A DNA stretch of 16,764 nucleotides from Acidobacteriota bacterium (GTDB taxonomy: Bacteria; Acidobacteriota; Terriglobia; Bryobacterales; Bryobacteraceae): NCBI GenBank assembly GCA_023436715.1, contig JAEZIJ010000127.1:1-16764 (forward strand). Direction: 5' to 3'. Made by a program: the position numbers and the translations under genes. Positions 13,385 to 16,764 of this stretch are shown piece by piece (position 1 is the first letter of the stretch; every line of letters begins with the position of its first letter). The notes below the pieces were generated by a model. It searched no databases. It was not told the origin of the DNA and saw nothing but the letters and a program-made list of their open reading frames with translations.

Positions 13385-15022
13385 CTACTGGGCCAACATC
13401 TCGCCAGTCCCAGGATTGGTCGTGAAGGGCAGAGCCGGACGTGCACCGCCACGATCCGGGATCACCAGAGCCAGATAGCCCTGCGAACCCAGGCTCGGGT
13501 TGTTGCGGTCGCTGATGAACGCAAACCCGTGCGCGAACTGGAAGTTGCACTGGGCGATGATGTAGCCCTGGAACCCGGCAGCGTCGCCACCCTGCAGGTT
13601 GAACGCCGCCATACCGCCAGCCGGAATATCGGCAGTGGTCTGCGGAGTCGGAGCGCTGGTGGTGCCGTTGAAGAAGAACACGGTGCAGGAACCATGCTGC
13701 GGAGTCGTATTGAACGGCGCCTTGCTCCCTGCGTTATCCAGCGAGGTATTGACCAGGGCGATGCCCGTGTCAAACCCGGCCTGGTTGGTGACGAACGGGA
13801 ACAGCAGGTTTGTCACGCACGGGGCAACCGACAACAAGGGCTTGTTCTGGACTGCAACGTTGACAAACCGCGGGATCGGAGCAGAGCCAGTGCCGGTAGC
13901 CGGGACTGCCGTAACAACCGTGCTGACCGGAGCGAAACCGCCGCTCACCGTTCCCACAGCCGTTGTCGTCGTCGCCACGCCAGACGTGATCTGGAGCGCC
14001 GCTGTCAGGGTTACGGTTTCGACGCCCGCGGCGGTAAGGCCGGTGCCCGTCAATTCGTACACAGCAACGCCCGCACCGCCGCTCAGAGGTACCAGGAACC
14101 CGCCCGAACTGAAGGCGCTCCCCAGATTGTTCGGATCGGTCGAAGCCTTGATTGGAGTAAGGGTGCCGGGCACTGCCGTAATCGGCAAGCTATTGCCGCC
14201 CACAGTGTTGTCAAAGCCGACCAGAATCGCGGTGGCGTCAGCGATACTCGTTGCGGTCGTCGGCAGGAACCCCGGAACGGCGATGTTCACGTTACCAGGA
14301 ACGGCGCCAAAAGAAGCGAAGAGCCGGGTGCCTTGAGTAGCCGTGCCCGGCGGAACAGCGGCGGCATTCTCTTGCCCCAAGCCCTTGAACGCAGCAGCAA
14401 AGCCTTCCTTAAAGTTCAAGTCGATGAGTTTGATTGTGGGCGCGCTGCATTGCGTGAAGCTGGCCGGAACCGCGGTGCTCCCGGTGGTGGCCGTCGAGAA
14501 CTCGAGGCCAGTCTGGACCGTCGCTACCTGCGTGGTCGGAATACCGTTGAACAATACATCATTAGCCGGGCTGGAAGCCGACATGATCACCGTGATGTTG
14601 CTACCTACAGCCGCGTTGCTGGCATTGACGCGCACACCACTGATGGTGAAAATGCCGCCAGCGGCGGGAACCGATACGTTGTTGAAGATCAGCGAGTTGG
14701 TCCCGCTGAGCGTGCCACGGGTGGGGGTGCTGCCGACAGCGGGACTCGTCAGGACCGCAGCGGTCTGCAGTGTGGCTGCGTCGGTAATCGGGCTGGTCAC
14801 GTTCGCCCCGAAGAACGCGATGAAACTCGCCGTGGTCGCTGCCGGCGTGGTCCCGGGGGCGGGGGCGCAAATCAAGCTGACCGAGCCCACCAGTTCCGCG
14901 ATGCCCTCGGCACGAACCGGTTGATTGGTTGAACTTACAGTGCAGACAGTCTGCGCGCTGGCCGGAATTACGAACGCGGCCAGAACGGCAAGCACTAAAA
15001 ACCATTTGCGAAAATCTGCCAT
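13385..15022 (-). CDS. Secreted Ala/Thr/Gly-rich protein of unknown function with conserved Cys-containing tail
   Basis: This 545-residue exported protein has a signal peptide at 1-23 (WFLVLAVLAAFVIPASA, then Q24). The mature part is rich in Ala, Thr, Gly, Val and Pro and predicted to be beta-rich. It has six cysteines (27, 52, 192, 402, 446, 492), enough for three disulfides. The tail from about 398 to 523 is the most ordered part: CVTNLLFPFVTNQAGFDTGI, GSCTVFFFNG, GFQGYIIAQCNFQFAHGFAF and GYLALVIPD. I recall this kind of tail from many predicted secreted proteins of Solibacter-type acidobacteria, but know no function. The start has a strong AAGGAG site 6 nt upstream. It is monocistronic: a 537-bp gap lies upstream and an intrinsic terminator downstream. 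A cell-surface or pilus-associated role is suggested only by the neighbouring secretin and is unproven. Confidence 0.8.
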   Translation of the reverse strand: MADFRKWFLVLAVLAAFVIPASAQTVCTVSSTNQPVRAEGIAELVGSVSLICAPAPGTTPAATTASFIAFFGANVTSPITDAATLQTAAVLTSPAVGSTPTRGTLSGTNSLIFNNVSVPAAGGIFTISGVRVNASNAAVGSNITVIMSASSPANDVLFNGIPTTQVATVQTGLEFSTATTGSTAVPASFTQCSAPTIKLIDLNFKEGFAAAFKGLGQENAAAVPPGTATQGTRLFASFGAVPGNVNIAVPGFLPTTATSIADATAILVGFDNTVGGNSLPITAVPGTLTPIKASTDPNNLGSAFSSGGFLVPLSGGAGVAVYELTGTGLTAAGVETVTLTAALQITSGVATTTTAVGTVSGGFAPVSTVVTAVPATGTGSAPIPRFVNVAVQNKPLLSVAPCVTNLLFPFVTNQAGFDTGIALVNTSLDNAGSKAPFNTTPQHGSCTVFFFNGTTSAPTPQTTADIPAGGMAAFNLQGGDAAGFQGYIIAQCNFQFAHGFAFISDRNNPSLGSQGYLALVIPDRGGARPALPFTTNPGTGEMLAQ

Positions 15023-15113
15023 TTCCTTCTCCTTGGTGAATTCGAGTTTGAATTGATGGAAGTCGTTCTCTAACCTGAGCCTCTTTGCGTGCTCTCTCTG
15101 TTTTTTTACTTCT

Positions 15114-15183
15114 TGTGCTCGCGGGATTCAACTGATAATTGCCCTAACTCAGAGCCAAGACGTCACGCCTCGGCACGAGCACA
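15114..15183 (-). ncRNA. Possible structured leader RNA: three-way junction
   Basis: Read on the minus strand, TGTGCTCG (15183-15176) pairs perfectly with CGAGCACA (15121-15114), closing a 54-nt interior that holds two hairpins. Hairpin A (15174-15154) is GCCGAG/CTTGGC with one G-U pair and a 9-nt loop. Hairpin B (15144-15123) is GGG/CCC with a 3-nt bulge, then CAATT/AGTTG around a 3-nt loop. The linkers are 1, 9 and 1 nt, a compact three-way junction. It ends 91 nt before the ATG at 15022. It does not match a riboswitch class I recognise. Pairing was found by eye, without energies or covariation. Confidence 0.4.
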
Positions 15184-15309
15184 GTCAAGCCTAAACTTAC
15201 TCCTTTTCGTGCTGTCGCCCGGAACTGTTGCTCCGTAGGCATTCAGGAGGCATTGAAGCATGTTATGCACCCCCGCGTCAACACTTTTCAGCCAATCGGA
15301 TCATTTTCA

Positions 15310-15325
15310 GGCAAAAACCGAACCA
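15310..15325 (-). promoter_or_regulatory. Sigma54-type promoter candidate for the 545-aa secreted-protein gene
   Basis: The minus strand reads TGGTTCGGTTTTTGCC. Against the -24/-12 consensus TGGCACG-N4-TTGCW, the invariant GG (15324-15323) and GC (15312-15311) are present with the required 10-nt interval, as are the C, G and TT positions. The mismatches are two central bases and the last W. Transcription would start near 15299, leaving a leader of about 277 nt. No rpoN or activator gene is in the window to support it. Confidence 0.5.
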
Positions 15326-15475
15326 CCGGGTCCGTTGTTCCGATTCGCCGCCCATTTAACTGGAACAGGATCTCTTGCACTTTAGGTTCCGTTCCGGGCG
15401 CCTTCCGGCAAGGTTGGTAAGAAAGGGAGTTTGGGGCCTGGCGCCTGTCCGCGCCGCGCCACCAGCGTTTACTTT

Positions 15476-15493
15476 TGACTCAGCGCTGTGTCA
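15476..15493. promoter_or_regulatory. 18-bp near-perfect palindrome, possible activator site or 3'-end hairpin
   Basis: TGACTCAGCGCTGTGTCA pairs at 8 of 9 symmetric positions (one T-T mismatch), with the perfect octamer CAGCGCTG at its centre. It lies 67 bp after the secretin stop and is centred about 185 bp upstream of the predicted sigma54 transcription start, a typical distance for an enhancer-binding activator. The half-site is not one I recognise. A role as a hairpin at the secretin mRNA 3' end is equally possible; no uridine tract follows. Another weak inverted repeat (TGGCGC/GCGCCA) lies near 15439-15462. Confidence 0.45.
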
Positions 15494-15559
15494 CAGGTTA
15501 GGCTTTGAGAGTGTCCCCGGATTCGTTCGGAGTCGCGAGCGTAAGCGAGCGGTTTGGCT

Positions 15560-16764
15560 TCAGCGCATGATCTTGTTCAGGCGCTTGAAGCCCGATTTCA
15601 ATTCGTCGCTTGCCTCCACGATCTGATTCGTGTCATAAATGACGCGTGGCGTCATGAAAATGACCATCTCCGTCCGGATTTTTTCGGTCGTCTTCTTGCC
15701 AAAGGCGGCCCCCAGAATGGGAATGCGGCTCAACCCCGGTACGCCGGACGAAACCGCTGTATCGCTCTCCAGGATAATGCCGCCGATGGCGATCGTGTCG
15801 CCGTCCTGTAGGGTGACCTGAGTCTGAACGGCGCGGTGGGAAAACGATGGCGATTGGAGGGCCGCGTCTGTGGCCGGCGCCGACGGAGCGCTCACGTCCT
15901 GGTTGATCACCATGGTGACGATCCCGCTGGGGTTGATTCGGGCTAGAACGTTCAAAGTCACTCCGGTGGACTTGTTCTGAATGGCCTGGGTAAACACGGA
16001 GTTACCACCCTCGGTGATACTGCCGTTCACCGCTTGTGCCGCAAGCGTCGGCACCTCCGAGCCCACGTTGATGGATGCCGGGATGCTGTCGGTCGCGATC
16101 AATCTTGGCGCGGAGACCAGCTTTGCCTTGTTGTTCAGCTCGGCGGCCTTCAAAAGGGCGAGTAGTTGCTTACTGTTGCCGACAAGCGCGCCGGCTGTCA
16201 TTATCGTCCCCAATTGACCCGTCGCGACCCGAAGCGGTCTTCCAAGTATGTCTTTCGGCAAGAGGTCGTCCTTCTGGAGGAGCGCAGCCTCGACTCCGGC
16301 TGAGAAATTGTCCGTCAGGGTCACTTCGTAGATCCTGGCTTCGACGAGAACCTGCCGCGGCGGCACGTCGAGTTCACCGAGCAACTTCAGGATTCCCGCG
16401 TAATCCTGGGGGTTCGCCTGGATCAGCAGCGTGTTGTCGAGCGGGTTCGGTATCACCCGGGGTATTTTCGCCATCATCGCCGAGTAACCCGAGCCGGCGC
16501 CGAGGTACGACCCGGTGAGATCCTGGCCCTGCCCCTGGGTATTTGGGGTCGCTGTAACGTTTCCGGAGGAGGCAGTACCGGTTCCAACGGCCGGCGCGGG
16601 CATCCCGTAGCCGCCCATCGTGGGCATGCCGCCGTACATCCCGGGGTATCCGCCCATACCCATTCCGCCGTAACCGCCGTACATGCCGGAGCCCATCATT
16701 CCTCCCCCGTACATGCCCCCGCCGTACATACCGCCGTTGAACATACCGGGGTTCATCCCTGCGC
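15560..16764 (-). CDS. Secretin, C-terminal part (type II secretion GspD / pilus type), 5' end outside window
   Basis: This is part of an outer-membrane secretin, the ring-shaped pore through which type II secretion substrates or pili leave the cell. The open frame reaches the window edge and the first in-frame Met (16756) starts a low-complexity stretch, so the gene continues upstream; the expected signal peptide and N0-N2 domains are missing from view. Numbering from that Met: a Gly/Met/Tyr-rich insert (1-53), the last half of an N3/secretin_N domain (about 80-150: NPLDNTLLIQANPQDYAGIL, LDVPPRQVLVEARIYEVTLTD), then the beta-barrel secretin domain (about 150-385). The latter contains LVSAPRLIATD, INVGSEVP and the family signature VPGLSRIPILGAAFGKK with TEMVIFMTPRVI. 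Gly-rich loops inside N3 are known in GspD proteins. GspD or a related secretin is likelier than PilQ, but the missing N-terminus prevents a firm choice. Confidence 0.9.
   Translation of the reverse strand, partial: AGMNPGMFNGGMYGGGMYGGGMMGSGMYGGYGGMGMGGYPGMYGGMPTMGGYGMPAPAVGTGTASSGNVTATPNTQGQGQDLTGSYLGAGSGYSAMMAKIPRVIPNPLDNTLLIQANPQDYAGILKLLGELDVPPRQVLVEARIYEVTLTDNFSAGVEAALLQKDDLLPKDILGRPLRVATGQLGTIMTAGALVGNSKQLLALLKAAELNNKAKLVSAPRLIATDSIPASINVGSEVPTLAAQAVNGSITEGGNSVFTQAIQNKSTGVTLNVLARINPSGIVTMVINQDVSAPSAPATDAALQSPSFSHRAVQTQVTLQDGDTIAIGGIILESDTAVSSGVPGLSRIPILGAAFGKKTTEKIRTEMVIFMTPRVIYDTNQIVEASDELKSGFKRLNKIMR
16598..16756 (-). repeat. Gly/Met/Tyr-rich repeat segment inside the secretin
   Basis: The 53 residues encoded here contain 24 Gly, 13 Met and 7 Tyr, arranged as GGMYGG-type units. 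The DNA is correspondingly repetitive (CCGCCGTACAT-type blocks). It precedes the N3 half-domain and is probably a flexible loop or linker. Confidence 0.8.

Noticed and set aside
13379..14932. 517-codon plus-strand open frame antisense to the 545-aa gene
   Set aside because: Arg/Gly-rich shadow composition without motifs; the minus frame has a signal peptide, Shine-Dalgarno site and terminator.
15080..15092. ACGCAAAG on the minus strand of the leader, recalling the GEMM-I (cyclic di-GMP) core
   Set aside because: The rest of the GEMM-I consensus, including the second conserved stem and tetraloop, is not found around it.
15103..15131. Sigma70-like pair TTGAAT, 17 bp, TAAAAA on the minus strand before the 545-aa gene
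   Set aside because: Only 4 of 6 matches in each hexamer, and it lies across the three-way-junction element; kept as the main alternative to the sigma54 site but not listed as a feature.
15361..15379. Plus-strand TGGAAC...TTGCA resembling a sigma54 promoter
   Set aside because: The interval between GG and GC is 13 nt instead of 10, and no plus-strand gene follows.

Overview
The window looks like chromosome of an acidobacterium of the Solibacter/Bryobacter type. The best evidence is the 1101-aa secreted protein at 9931-13236. It ends in a module that I recognise as the 'Solibacter uncharacterized C-terminal domain' family (TIGR03437). GC-rich coding, twin-arginine Gfo/Idh/MocA paralogues and a secreted Ala/Thr/Gly-rich protein with a conserved Cys-containing tail fit the same group. 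The assignment rests on recognised families, not on a database search.

Layout. Positions 1-43 hold the start of an unidentified minus-strand ORF that leaves the window. Positions 44-218 are regulatory and contain a strong sigma70-type promoter. It drives a tightly coupled plus-strand operon (219-3066): cytochrome bd oxidase subunits CydA and CydB, then a small membrane-anchored protein with an OB-fold-like periplasmic part. A 300-bp non-coding stretch of inverted and degenerate direct repeats follows. Two divergent Tat-signal Gfo/Idh/MocA oxidoreductases (3369-4730 minus, 4753-6075 plus) have start codons only 22 bp apart, with overlapping -10 elements between them. A GC hairpin separates the second one from a convergent minus-strand operon: deoC aldolase, a TIM-barrel sugar isomerase/epimerase, and a secreted M3 zinc oligopeptidase (9844 down to 6113). 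Upstream of it, all on the minus strand, come the large surface protein, a 545-aa secreted protein of unknown function, and the C-terminal part of a type II/IV-pilus-type secretin that enters from the right edge.

Themes. The left part concerns respiration at low oxygen. The middle is scavenging metabolism: sugar oxidoreductases, deoxyribose-phosphate cleavage and peptide degradation. The right part is envelope and secretion. Transcription units are well delimited by two convincing intrinsic terminators (9876-9908 and 13331-13360, both minus). The 537-bp gap between the secretin and the 545-aa gene is the most information-rich non-coding stretch. It has a sigma54-like promoter, an 18-bp near-palindrome about 185 bp upstream of the predicted start of transcription, and a leader that can fold into a three-way junction. 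I found no tRNA, rRNA, CRISPR array, insertion sequence or complete mobile element.
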